Positions 42,748-53,735 of a stretch of DNA of 64,000 bases are shown piece by piece. The notes beneath the pieces were generated by a model, which was given only the letters and a program-made list of their open reading frames with translations, ran no database searches and was not told where the DNA came from. Where the stretch lies: the NCBI GenBank assembly GCA_015709205.1, contig JACCQO010000008.1, positions 1 through 64,000 on the forward strand. The letters are read 5' to 3'. Both the position numbers and the translations under genes were made by a program. How positions within the stretch are numbered: the first letter of the stretch is position 1; each line of letters opens with the position of its first letter. The stretch comes from Desulfovibrionaceae bacterium (GTDB lineage: Bacteria; Desulfobacterota; Desulfovibrionia; Desulfovibrionales; Desulfovibrionaceae).

Positions 42748-44136
42748 CTACCACACGTTCAGGACCCATTCCTTGTTGTGCTTGTATTCCATGTCCGCGA
42801 ACAGGGTGTTGGCCATCTGCTCGGCCAGCCAGATGGCCCCGGCGTAGCCCATGACCGGATGGCGGTAGAGGCCCGCCCGGTCGTAGGTCGGGAAGCCCAC
42901 CCGAAGCATGGGGATGTTGTTGTCGATGGCGATGAACCGGCCCTTGGAGTGGCCCAGGATGAGGTCCAGCTCCAACCCCCGGTTCTGGATGCGGTCGCCC
43001 AGCTCCCAGAGGTCGGCGTTGGTCACGATCTCCATGTCGTAATCCACGTTTTCCTGCAGGGCCCGGACGCGCGGGTCGTTGACGTAGTTGACGTTGTCGT
43101 CGCCCAGGAGCAGGAGCTTGGGCCGCATCTCCAGGTCGAGGCAGTATTCGGCCAGGCCGATGACCAGGTCCGGCGCGCCGTAGATGGCCACGCGCTTGTC
43201 GGCCAGGAACATGTGCACCAGGTCGGTCAGGGCGTCGATGGCGATGCCGCGCTCGCGCACCAGGGATTCCGGAATGGGCTTGCCGGTCATGACCTTGAGG
43301 TTGTGCAGGAAGGTGTCGGTGTTGCGGATGCCGATGGGCGAGGGCCCGACGACGGCCGGAACGCCGAACTCGCTTTCCAGGTAGCGCGCGGCCTTGCCGC
43401 CCTCGTAGCGGTTCAGGGCGATGGTGCCCTTGGCGTCGGCCGTGCCGCGCAGGTCGGCGATGGTCGTGTCGCCGTGGGAGACGTGGTTGCCCGAGGGCAT
43501 CAGCGGCGAATCGAAACTCTCGATCTCGAAGAGCACGGTGGCGTCCACGTCCATCTCTGCGAGCAGGTGCTTGAGGTGGGTCACGTCGCCGGGATTGACC
43601 CAGCCGGTGATCAGGTTGATCTTGTCGCTGGGCTCCGTCCTTTCGGCGAAGTGGGCCACGAACTCCTTCACCGCCAGGTCGTAGCCCGTGATCATGCTGC
43701 CCACGAAGCTCGGGGTGTGGATGGGGATGAGGTGGACCTCGCGGCCCGGGTACTTGGTGGGCAGCAGCTCGGCGTAGAGCTTGGTCACCACGCCGTCGAT
43801 GTCGTCGCCGATGACCTCGGTGGAGCAGGTGGAGATGATGGGCACCACCTTGACGTCGGGGTAGCGCATCAGCAGGACGTCCACGGCCTCCTCCACGCGG
43901 CTGCACGCGCCGAAGACCGCGCCGTCCTCGTGCACCGAGGACGAGGCCAGCTCGAAGCTCTCCTTGAAGTGCTGGGAGATGAGCAGGCGCACGAACATGA
44001 CGCAGCCCTGGCCGCCGTGGACGATGCCGATGCACTCCTTGATGCCGATGCTCGCGAACTGCGCGCCGCACGGCTGGCAGGTGAAGATCGGATTGATGCA
44101 GCCGACGCGTTCCTTTTCCTTAACTTCGCAGGACAT
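42748..44136 (-). CDS. anfK: Iron-only nitrogenase FeFe protein beta subunit AnfK
   Basis: 462 residues, the same length as Azotobacter AnfK and with the same N-terminus (MSCEVKEKERVG) and C-terminus (KEWVLNVW). P-cluster cysteine motifs are present (TCQPCGAQFASIG; HGGQGCVMF; STCSTEVIGDDI). With AnfD and AnfG it forms the hexameric dinitrogenase that reduces N2 with FeFe-cofactor. I start at the ATG before SCEVKEK; an ATG five codons upstream has no support from relatives. The gene lies 24 bases after anfG, across a 13-base tandem duplication. Confidence 0.95.
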   Translation of the reverse strand: MSCEVKEKERVGCINPIFTCQPCGAQFASIGIKECIGIVHGGQGCVMFVRLLISQHFKESFELASSSVHEDGAVFGACSRVEEAVDVLLMRYPDVKVVPIISTCSTEVIGDDIDGVVTKLYAELLPTKYPGREVHLIPIHTPSFVGSMITGYDLAVKEFVAHFAERTEPSDKINLITGWVNPGDVTHLKHLLAEMDVDATVLFEIESFDSPLMPSGNHVSHGDTTIADLRGTADAKGTIALNRYEGGKAARYLESEFGVPAVVGPSPIGIRNTDTFLHNLKVMTGKPIPESLVRERGIAIDALTDLVHMFLADKRVAIYGAPDLVIGLAEYCLDLEMRPKLLLLGDDNVNYVNDPRVRALQENVDYDMEIVTNADLWELGDRIQNRGLELDLILGHSKGRFIAIDNNIPMLRVGFPTYDRAGLYRHPVMGYAGAIWLAEQMANTLFADMEYKHNKEWVLNVW

Positions 44137-44147
44137 ATGCTTTCCTC

Positions 44148-44173
44148 TCAATAGTGCTGGTCAATAGTGCTGG
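44148..44173. repeat. 13-base tandem duplication at the anfG stop codon
   Basis: TCAATAGTGCTGG occurs twice in direct succession (44148-44160, 44161-44173). One copy is the end of anfG (codons QHY and stop); the other lies in the anfG-anfK gap. It is consistent with a slippage event that left an extra copy of the stop region. Confidence 0.9.
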
Positions 44174-44511
44174 TCGTTGAGTTCCTGGTTCAGCGAACCG
44201 GTGACGGTCAGGAAGTCGATCCGCTCGTACAGCCCGTCCATGAGCCCGGCGATCTCCTCCCTGGACATGTCCGCGAGCCAGGGGCAGCGCACCTTGAAGG
44301 CCTCGGCCATGGTCACGGCATCGACCCAGTAGCAGCGCTCCTCGGGAGTCTCCGTGCTCACGGGCTCGCCCAAAAGGAGCTGTCTGGTCATGCCGAGAAT
44401 CCTTTCGTTCTGCCGCTTGCGGTCCCAGGTGCGGGAATGGAACTGCCACAGGCACTTCTTCATGATGTAGTTTTCCAACTGCGCGATCTTGTCTTGCATC
44501 GATCCGGACAT
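44161..44511 (-). CDS. anfG: Iron-only nitrogenase delta subunit AnfG
   Basis: 116 residues. Motifs YIMKKCLWQFHSRTWDRKRQ, RCYWVDAV and LTVTGSLNQELNDQHY are typical of AnfG and distinguish alternative nitrogenases from the Mo enzyme. It binds the AnfDK tetramer and is needed for cofactor insertion and activity. It lacks the about 15-residue N-terminal extension of the Azotobacter protein. It starts 11 bases before the anfD stop region, with an AGGAGG site. Confidence 0.95.
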   Translation of the reverse strand: MSGSMQDKIAQLENYIMKKCLWQFHSRTWDRKRQNERILGMTRQLLLGEPVSTETPEERCYWVDAVTMAEAFKVRCPWLADMSREEIAGLMDGLYERIDFLTVTGSLNQELNDQHY

Positions 44512-44521
44512 GGTGCTCCTC

Positions 44522-46123
<1,602 letters not shown>

Positions 46124-46495
46124 CTAGAGGATGGCGCTGTCCCCGCGCTCGTCGGTCCGCACGCGCAGGGCCTCTTCCACGTGGCAGACGAAGACCCTGC
46201 CGTCGCCCACCTGGCCGGTCCGGTTGATCTCCACGATGGCCTGGACCACCGGATCGACCTCCCGGTCCGGGACCACGACGGAGAGCATGCGCTTGGGGAT
46301 GTAGGTCATGGCCCTGTACTTGCCCTGGGCCAGCACCTCGGGGGGAATGTCCACGTTGATCTCGCCCGCGATGCCGCGCTGCTTGCCGCGCCCGAGCACC
46401 GGGACGGCGGTCATGGACGGAAAGCCGAGGGCGTCCAGCGCCTGCTTGGTGGCGTTCATCTTCCGGGGGCGGATGATGGCGATGATTTCCTTCAT
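46124..46495 (-). CDS. nifI2: PII-family nitrogenase regulator NifI2
   Basis: 123 residues, a GlnB-like fold (MKEIIAIIRPRKMNATKQAL; LGRGKQRGI; GDGRVFVCHVEEALRVRTDE). NifI1/NifI2 form a complex that binds the nitrogenase MoFe- or FeFe-type protein and switches it off when ammonium is present, relieved by 2-oxoglutarate. The T-loop after RGI carries the insert typical of NifI2. Located between anfH and anfD as in anaerobes and methanogens. Confidence 0.92.
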   Translation of the reverse strand: MKEIIAIIRPRKMNATKQALDALGFPSMTAVPVLGRGKQRGIAGEINVDIPPEVLAQGKYRAMTYIPKRMLSVVVPDREVDPVVQAIVEINRTGQVGDGRVFVCHVEEALRVRTDERGDSAIL

Positions 46496-46504
46496 GGCCG
46501 CCCC

Positions 46505-46828
46505 TTACAATCCGGTCGCGCCCGTGCGCACCGTGACCGCGTTCTCCACCCCGACGACGAAGATCTTGCCGTCGCCGAAATTGCCGGTGTAGGCCTTGCA
46601 GTGGACGAGCTTGAGCACCTCGTCCACGTCCTTCTCGTCCACGACCATCAGCAGGATGGTGCGCGGCAGTTCGTCGTAGTGGACCGAGCCCACGGTGATG
46701 CCCTTCTGCTTGCCGCGCCCGAAGGCGTTGATCTTGGTCAGGGAGGCGAAGCCCGCCTCGGCCAGGGCGTCGGCCACGTCGTCCGCCGCGTCGGCCCGCA
46801 CGATGGCCTTGATCATCTTCATTGCCAT
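46505..46828 (-). CDS. nifI1: PII-family nitrogenase regulator NifI1
   Basis: 107 residues, GlnB-like (IKAIVRADAADDVADALAEA; FGRGKQKGITVGSVHYDELP; GDGKIFVVGVENAVTVRTGA). Partner of NifI2 in post-translational control of nitrogenase. The start with the AGGAG site gives MAMKMIK; an ATG two codons on is also possible. Confidence 0.92.
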   Translation of the reverse strand: MAMKMIKAIVRADAADDVADALAEAGFASLTKINAFGRGKQKGITVGSVHYDELPRTILLMVVDEKDVDEVLKLVHCKAYTGNFGDGKIFVVGVENAVTVRTGATGL

Positions 46829-46908
46829 GGAATGACTCCTTATTCGCTTGTTCCCGGTGTCCGATCAGGTCGCCCGGCCGGGCGCGCCGGCCGGGGCGGC
46901 CCGCCCCG

Positions 46909-47862
<954 letters not shown>

Positions 47863-47972
47863 TCAGTTGGATATCGCGAAGATTTTGTGCGCTTTCGGAA
47901 CGTTTTGCGGGCCGATCGTGCGCAGGGGTACGAAATGCGGCCCGGGCGAGGGGCCCCATTGCGGGGCAGAGC

Positions 47973-48015
47973 GTACCGGAAGGTACGTTTCCGGCCGGTC
48001 CGCACCGGGAGGTAC
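47973..48015. promoter_or_regulatory. Two AnfA-type activator sites upstream of anfH
   Basis: GTAC-CGGAAG-GTAC at 47973-47986 is a perfect match to GTAC-N6-GTAC. GCAC-CGGGAG-GTAC at 48002-48015 differs at one base. The copies are 29 bases apart (about three helical turns) and about 150-180 bases upstream of the promoter, normal for sigma-54 enhancers. Confidence 0.8.
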
Positions 48016-48054
48016 CATCAGCGGGGGCCTTCTGGGAAACCAACGGGCGAATAC

Positions 48055-48083
48055 AAAAAGGCCGGAGGCTGTCGCCTCCGGCC
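48055..48083 (-). terminator. Rho-independent terminator of the flavin-split-barrel gene
   Basis: GGCCGGAGGC (48060-48069) pairs with GCCTCCGGCC (48074-48083). On the minus strand the stem is followed by TTTTT (48055-48059). It insulates the anf enhancer region from the upstream gene. Confidence 0.9.
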
Positions 48084-48116
48084 CATGGTCGGTGTGGGGC
48101 CCCGGGACGGGGCGGG

Positions 48117-48596
48117 TCAGATCTGCGGGTCGCCGGGGTAGGCGGGGTTGACCTTGCCTACCAGCTCTTCGACGTCGATGCGCACGACCGCGGTCTTGCG
48201 CAGCACCTCTTCCGGGTAGCCGCCGGTGGGGCCCTGGTGCTGGGCCAGGATCACGTCCAGCGCCGCGGCCTTGGCCTGCGGGTCCTCCAGCACGACGGCC
48301 CGCCCGAAGCCGGAGATGGAGGTGTAGTGGGTGGTGTAGCCGCAGCCGTCCTCGGCGCGGATCAGCTCGCTCTCCACCACCGTGGTGAAGGCGGCCAGGC
48401 CGTTGGCGCGGATGCAGTCCATCTTGCGCCCGGCCAGGGCGCCGTGGAAGAAGACGGCGTTGTCGGCGTAGCCGAAGTCCACCGTGACCACGTAGGGCCG
48501 GTCGCCGTCCCAGAGCCCGAGCTGCAGGGTCGCGCAGCCCTTGAGCAGTTCCCGTACCTTGGCCGTGTCCTTGATTTCGCGTTGGGGGTGCCGCAT
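48117..48596 (-). CDS. Pyridoxamine-phosphate-oxidase-like FMN-binding split-barrel protein
   Basis: 159 residues. The sequence (RPYVVTVDFGYADNAVFFHG; GRKMDCIRANGLAAFTTVVE; SISGFGRAVVLEDPQAKAAA) matches the putative flavin-nucleotide-binding proteins related to NimA/5-nitroimidazole reductases. It probably binds FMN and reduces a small molecule. The start at 48596 has an AAGGAG site and matches family length; a longer frame upstream is low-complexity. Monocistronic, ended by a strong terminator. Confidence 0.8.
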   Translation of the reverse strand: MRHPQREIKDTAKVRELLKGCATLQLGLWDGDRPYVVTVDFGYADNAVFFHGALAGRKMDCIRANGLAAFTTVVESELIRAEDGCGYTTHYTSISGFGRAVVLEDPQAKAAALDVILAQHQGPTGGYPEEVLRKTAVVRIDVEELVGKVNPAYPGDPQI

Positions 48597-49174
48597 CGGT
48601 CGCTCCTTGATCAGGTTGTTCAAAGAATCCGGTTGCCCTTCTCCGCCGCCCGGCGGAGAAGCGTCTCCGGAAGCCAGCCGGGGGTGTTCCGCCTCGTCGG
48701 GGATGCGCATCGGCCCGCCGGAACGAACCGGTCGGCAGGCCATTCAAGCAAATATGGGGCCAGCGGTTCGTGACAAGGAGTGCGGTCCCCCGGGTCGCCC
48801 CGAGGCCGGTGCGCCCGGAGCGGGGCATGGCCGGGTCCGTGTCCCGCCGTTGCCCCGGCGTCTGCCAGGTTCGAACGACGCGGCGGGACCTGCCCCCGCA
48901 GCAACCCGCTGCAAAAGATACGCGGGGGCTCGTCGGATTCAGGAGTATTTCGGGAAGTGGTCCCGATTCTGCGGACCGTTCGGCGGCGGAGCGAAGACGG
49001 ACGGCTTCCAGGATCACGCCGCCCGATGAGGGCAAGCCGACGGAGAGCCCCCGCCGACGCCATGAATGCGCTTCCCGTTGGCGCACAGCGCTACGGCCTC
49101 CCCGTGCGCCGTTCCGGGGGCTTGCCGGGCGACGTGCGCAGGCCGAAGCGGCCCCGACGGCCCGGCGGAAGGCA
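48597..49174. other. Intergenic region with an 11-base perfect hairpin
   Basis: About 580 bases without a supported gene. A perfect stem (48638-48648 with 48651-48661; CTTCTCCGCCG / CGGCGGAGAAG) lies 42 bases upstream of the split-barrel start and may be a leader structure. The rest shows only GC-driven open frames. Confidence 0.5.
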
Positions 49175-51073
49175 TCAGTGGGTGCGGTTGTACTTGCGCC
49201 AGAGCGTGGTGCGGCCGATGGAAAGGCGCTCCGCCACGGGCATGAACTTCTTGTCGTGGAGCTTGAGCATGTAGTCGATGACCTGCCATTCGACCTCCTC
49301 CACGATGCCCTTCAGGTCCTTGTGCCGCTCCAGGTCGATGTGCACGGAAAAGCCGCCCTGCTCCCCTGTGGAAGGCAGCCCCAGGACCATGTCCAGCCGC
49401 TCCGGCGAGATGCACCCGGTGGTGCGCAGGATGTGCGCGAGGCGTTCGGCGATGTTGTGCAGCTCCCGCACGTTGCCGGGCCAGCAATGGCCCACGAGCT
49501 GCGGCAGAATCTGCGCCAGTTCCCCCCGATCCATGCTCACGCCCATGTCCTTCAGGAATCCCTGGCACAGGGGCACGATGTCGCAGGGGCGCTGGCGCAG
49601 CGGCGGGATGTTGATGTTGAACACGCTGAGGCGATAGAAGAGGTCCTCCCGGAACTTGCCCTGGAGGCACAGTTCCCGCAGGTTCTTGTTGGTGGCGCTG
49701 ATGACCCGCACGTCCACGGGGATGACCCTGCTCCCGCCGACGCGCATGAATTCCTTTTCCTGCAGGACGCGCAGCAGGCGCGCCTGGAACTCCATGGGCA
49801 GGTCGCCGATCTCGTCCAGAAAGATCGTGCCGTTGTGGGCGATCTCGAACAGCCCTTGCCGTCCGTCCTTGCGCGCGCCGGTGAACGCGCCCGCCTCGTA
49901 GCCGAAAAGCTCGCTTTCGAGCAGGCTCGCGGGAATGGCCGCGCAGTTGACGGCCACGAACGGCATGCCCGCCCGGGGGCTCGCGTTGTGCAGGCTCTGC
50001 GCGAACAACTCCTTGCCGGTGCCGGACTCGCCCTCGATGTGCACGGAGGATCTGCTCTTGGCGTAGGATTCGGCGTTGTGCTTCAGGGCGATCATGGTCG
50101 GATCGCACGTGGTGATGTCGTCGAAGTGGTACTTGGCGACGAACCCCTTCTCGTGGATCTGCTTGCGGATCGTCTGTTCGAGCGTCTGGATCTTGGTAAC
50201 GTCGTCGAACGTGTGCACGAAGCCGATGAAACTGTTGTCGAGGATGACGGGCAGGTGGCTCGTGTTGATCAGCGTGTCGTTGAGCCTGCGGATGTAGTTC
50301 AACTTCGCGGTCTGTGTCCGGATGGCCTCCCGCATCCTCGGGTCGTTGCTGTCGTCGAACTCTTTTCCGACCACGCATTGATGGTTGAGGAGCTTGTCCG
50401 CAACGGGATTGCAGATCAAGACCTCGTTCTTGTTGTCCGTGAGGATCAATCCCGAGGTGATCGCGTCGAAGGCCGCCGCCAGCCGGGCCGTTCTGCTCTT
50501 CTCCTTCCGCGCCTCGACGACGATCGAAATGCCCTCGCTTATCGCCCGGTTGACCGTGTCGAGGCCCGCGCTGAGATCCACGCCGAAGATGCCGTTCTCG
50601 CGGGCGCACCGCACCGCGACCTCGCCTCCCAGAATATTCTTGATGCCCTTCCTCTTCAGCTCGACGACGTTATCCTCAAGTTCCTTCAGATTTTCGAAGA
50701 CGCAGTCGTGAATGGTTACGCCATAGATATTTTCGATCTCTTCGATCCCATAAATTGGATTGTTGAAACGCGATAGGCCAAATTCATATACGCTCGGATC
50801 GAACTTCTGCATGGCGAGCACGATATCGAACGGGGTTATTGGGATCAGTACAACGGGTATATCAACGCTACGCCGGATGAACTCGCCCGTTCCACCACGG
50901 CTCAATATTACGTCCGTCTCGTTTTCTATGCGTTTTGCCGCCGCTACAGCTTCGTCGAAAGAGGCATGCACATTATGCGCGACCACCCCCTCCATCTTGC
51001 TGGTGATCTCGTAAAACATGGTCGATATCTCGGGGTATGTGGCAATCAGGGCGATGCGAATCGGTGAACTCAT
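49175..51073 (-). CDS. PrpR-like sigma-54-dependent activator
   Basis: 632 residues. The N-terminal PrpR_N sensor domain (about 1-170; DVILSRGGTGEFIRR, NVVELKRKGIKNILGG) is followed by a PAS domain (about 195-310; AFDAITSGLILTDNKNEVLI), an AAA+ domain with Walker A GESGTGKE (about 345) and loop GAFTGA (about 395), and a Fis-type helix-turn-helix at the end (MPVAERLSIGRTTLWRKYN). PrpR-type sensors bind methylcitrate-like or other small acids. It is divergent from the catabolic operon, and the shared inverted repeat there is its probable binding site. Low GC N-terminal codons (50.5-51.1 kb) suggest mixed origin. Confidence 0.9.
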   Translation of the reverse strand: MSSPIRIALIATYPEISTMFYEITSKMEGVVAHNVHASFDEAVAAAKRIENETDVILSRGGTGEFIRRSVDIPVVLIPITPFDIVLAMQKFDPSVYEFGLSRFNNPIYGIEEIENIYGVTIHDCVFENLKELEDNVVELKRKGIKNILGGEVAVRCARENGIFGVDLSAGLDTVNRAISEGISIVVEARKEKSRTARLAAAFDAITSGLILTDNKNEVLICNPVADKLLNHQCVVGKEFDDSNDPRMREAIRTQTAKLNYIRRLNDTLINTSHLPVILDNSFIGFVHTFDDVTKIQTLEQTIRKQIHEKGFVAKYHFDDITTCDPTMIALKHNAESYAKSRSSVHIEGESGTGKELFAQSLHNASPRAGMPFVAVNCAAIPASLLESELFGYEAGAFTGARKDGRQGLFEIAHNGTIFLDEIGDLPMEFQARLLRVLQEKEFMRVGGSRVIPVDVRVISATNKNLRELCLQGKFREDLFYRLSVFNINIPPLRQRPCDIVPLCQGFLKDMGVSMDRGELAQILPQLVGHCWPGNVRELHNIAERLAHILRTTGCISPERLDMVLGLPSTGEQGGFSVHIDLERHKDLKGIVEEVEWQVIDYMLKLHDKKFMPVAERLSIGRTTLWRKYNRTH

Positions 51074-51654
51074 TATTTTCGCCTTTATATTTGTTTACGC
51101 TCCTTCAGTGTAGTACCGTGCCAAGAAACTATAGAAAAAAACTCTCGAGGGCAAGGAGATGTTCCAAATGATAAAAGCGCTGTTTTATATTTGAAACAAT
51201 CTTCTTTTCTCAATTTCCCTGAAGTATTACCGCCCGAAAGCGGCTTGTTTCTGCCTTCTCCAGGTGCCGCGGCACGATAATCGGCCGCAGGAAATGAAAC
51301 GCCGCCTCCGGGAACCGGCGCGGCGCCTGCAGCACAGGCCGCGCGCCCATGACACCTCCCCTCCACCGGCATTGCCCCGCCGTGCACTGCATGCAGCCGC
51401 CTTGCCGACGGCCGAAGATTGCGTTGCCCCCCGGAAGGCGCGCACCGCCCCTGTCGCAGTCCATGCCCTGCGGTTCTCCTTTCTGGCGCCAGGAGTGGCG
51501 GGGCGCCCTTCCAACGCTCCAGATATGAAACATTTGGAACGAACTTTCGCGCTTCTGGGCCTTGCAGCGGCTCTTTCGGCTCCTCCCACCTCTGTCCGCG
51601 CAGGCCGACGGCTCCTTTCAGCGGCGGTTCTCTCCTCTCGCCAGACGTAACCGA
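51074..51654. other. Divergent control region, no gene seen
   Basis: AT-rich segments flank the activator start. The sequence ATTTGGAAC (51532-51540) and its near inverse GTTCCAAAT (51161-51169) are visible. No open frame here has a recognisable domain. This holds the promoter of the PrpR-like gene. Confidence 0.5.
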
Positions 51655-51669
51655 ACATGGCAAACATGT
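51655..51669. promoter_or_regulatory. Activator-site candidate upstream of the NifU-like operon
   Basis: ACATGGCAAACATGT is a perfect ACATG-N5-CATGT inverted repeat. It fits ACRTGGCRRRCAYGT, shared with 57887-57901, and lies 92 bases upstream of a sigma-54-like promoter. Confidence 0.65.
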
Positions 51670-51761
51670 TACAATAACAATATTTTTATGGACATCTCCG
51701 CCCCGGCACCGTTCCGCTTCCGCCCCTAAAGAGCGCCGCCCCCCCGCCCGAACGGATATAC

Positions 51762-51777
51762 TGGCACGGTTCTTGTT
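51762..51777 (+). promoter_or_regulatory. Sigma-54-like promoter of the NifU-like/GGGtGRT operon
   Basis: TGGCACGGTTCTTGTT has a perfect -24 (TGGCACG) and a -12 TTGTT; the usual GC at -12 is GT. The same GGTTCTTGTT/TGTTTCTTGTT pattern occurs at 57977-57992. Confidence 0.65.
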
Positions 51778-51937
51778 ATCCACTTGGCCTCATTGGCACT
51801 ACGACTCTGCCAAGAGCCACAGAAGCGACACTCTATATAATATTATTTCTGTATCCATGGACAATTGTTAAGGGCGCACAAGATGACAATCTTGACATTC
51901 ATTTTATCAATTCCAAAAATTCAACGAGGCGTATTTC

Positions 51938-52615
51938 ATGTCTGTAGTGAAGTGTATTATCCGACAGGGCCCAAATCATGGGCCTTCTCCAATACCGCAA
52001 GATGGAAAGTGGACAGCGGTAAAAAATATCTCCGACATTTCCGGCTTCGCGCACGGCTGCGGAGCATGTGCGCCGCAAATGGGCGCCTGCAAGCTCACGT
52101 TGAACATCAAGAGCGGCATCGTGCATGAGGCCCTCATCGAACACATCGGTTGTTCGGGGATGAGCCACTCCGCCGCCATGGCCGCGGAAATCCTGCCCGG
52201 CAAGACGATTCTCGAGGCCCTGAACACGGACCTCGTCTGCGACGCGACGAACAGCGCCATGAAATCCCTTTTCACGACCATCGCCTACGGGCGCACGCAA
52301 AGTTCCTATTCCGACGGGGGACTGCCGGTCGGCGCCGCCCTGGAGGACCTGGGGTCCGGATACCGCAGCCAGGTGGGCACCTCCTACGGCACGCTGGACA
52401 ACGGCCCCCGCTATCTCGAATTGACCGAAGGCTACGTGACGCGGGTCGCCCTGGACGAGCGGGACGAAATCATCGGTTATGAATTCGTCAATCTCGGCAA
52501 GATGATGGACGCCATTGCGGACGGCAGGTCTCCGGAGGAGGCCTACCAGCAGGCCAAGGGGGCCTACGGCCGCTACGCCGACGCCGTCAGAACCATCGAC
52601 CCGCGCAAGGAATAG
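51938..52615 (+). CDS. NifU-like iron-sulfur scaffold protein (GGGtGRT partner)
   Basis: 225 residues with conserved cysteines as in NifU/IscU N-terminal scaffolds (GCGACAPQMGAC at about residues 41-52; EHIGCSGMSHSAAMAAEIL at about 68-86; DLVCDATNSAM at about 98). It differs from standard IscU by an extra C-terminal about 80 residues. This protein is regularly encoded with a GGGtGRT protein in anaerobes, as here. It probably assembles or stores Fe-S clusters for the co-regulated hydro-lyases; the link is inferred. Confidence 0.78.
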   Translation: MSVVKCIIRQGPNHGPSPIPQDGKWTAVKNISDISGFAHGCGACAPQMGACKLTLNIKSGIVHEALIEHIGCSGMSHSAAMAAEILPGKTILEALNTDLVCDATNSAMKSLFTTIAYGRTQSSYSDGGLPVGAALEDLGSGYRSQVGTSYGTLDNGPRYLELTEGYVTRVALDERDEIIGYEFVNLGKMMDAIADGRSPEEAYQQAKGAYGRYADAVRTIDPRKE

Positions 52616-52625
52616 GAGAACCCGC

Positions 52626-53621
52626 ATGGTCCGCTTCGAAAGCTACGAGCAGAGGATGCCCTTCATCGACGCCTGCATGCGGGAATACGGCATCGATTCG
52701 CTCGAATCGGCCCGCGCCATGCTCCTGGACAGGGGCGTGGACCCCTTCGCCATTGTGCGCGGCATCCAGGCCATCTGTTTCGACGACGCCTGCTGGGCCT
52801 ATGTCCTCGGCGGGGCCATCGCGCTCGGCAAGGCAGCCTCGTCCCCGGCCGATATCGCCAACGCCATCGGCGAGGGGCTTCAGGCGTTCTGCATCCCGGG
52901 CTCCGTGGCCGACCACCGCAAGGTCGGGCTCGGGCACGGCCGCCTGGCGGCCCGGCTCCTCCACGACGATACGCGCTGCTTCGCCTTCCTGGCCGGACAC
53001 GAATCGTTTGCCGCCGCCGAAGGCGCGCTGGGCATCGTCCGCCACGCGAACAAGGTGCGCAAGGTCCCTCTGGGCGTCATCCTCAACGGCCTCGGCAAGG
53101 ACGCCGCGTACATCATTTCGAGAATCAACGGGTTCACGTACGTCCGCACCAGGTACGACTACGACGCCAGCACGATCGCCATCGTCGACGAGAGGGCCTT
53201 TTCCTCGGGCAACCGCGCGGTCGTCCGATGCTACGGGGCCGACGACGTGCAGGAAGGCGTGGCGATCATGATCAAGGAGGCCGTGGACGTCTCCATCACC
53301 GGCAACTCCACGAACATGACCCGTTTTCAGCACCCCGTCGCCGGAATCTACAAGAAGTGGTGCTGGGACAACGGGAAGGCCTTCTTTTCCGTCGCCTCCG
53401 GAGGCGGAACGGGCCGGACCGTCCACCCCGACGACAACGGCGCGGGACCCGCGTCCTACGGACTCACGGACACGGTGGGCCGCATGCACTGCGACGCGCA
53501 GTTCGCAGGCTCCTCCTCCGTTCCGGCGCACGTGGAGATGATGGGATTTCTGGGCATGGGCAACAATCCCATGGTGGGCGCGACCGTCGCAATGTCCGTA
53601 GCGCTGTGTGGCGCCCTCTGA
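52626..53621 (+). CDS. GGGtGRT-family protein
   Basis: 331 residues, containing the signature GGGTGRT (about residue 260), with conserved STNMTRFQHPVAG and GNNPMVGATVAMSVAL. The family is known only as a partner of the NifU-like scaffold; its biochemistry has not been described to my knowledge. Several cysteines (CFDDACWAYVLGG; KKWCWDN; MHCDAQF) may bind a cluster. It starts 10 bases after its partner. Confidence 0.8.
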   Translation: MVRFESYEQRMPFIDACMREYGIDSLESARAMLLDRGVDPFAIVRGIQAICFDDACWAYVLGGAIALGKAASSPADIANAIGEGLQAFCIPGSVADHRKVGLGHGRLAARLLHDDTRCFAFLAGHESFAAAEGALGIVRHANKVRKVPLGVILNGLGKDAAYIISRINGFTYVRTRYDYDASTIAIVDERAFSSGNRAVVRCYGADDVQEGVAIMIKEAVDVSITGNSTNMTRFQHPVAGIYKKWCWDNGKAFFSVASGGGTGRTVHPDDNGAGPASYGLTDTVGRMHCDAQFAGSSSVPAHVEMMGFLGMGNNPMVGATVAMSVALCGAL

Positions 53622-53735
53622 CGGGGAGAACTATCATCTTCCGTCGTTATGCTACGCCTGTACCATCGTGTCGCTCATATGCAGCATATTATGGAGAGAG
53701 CCGTTCCATACACACTAACGCGAGAGGAGCTGAGG

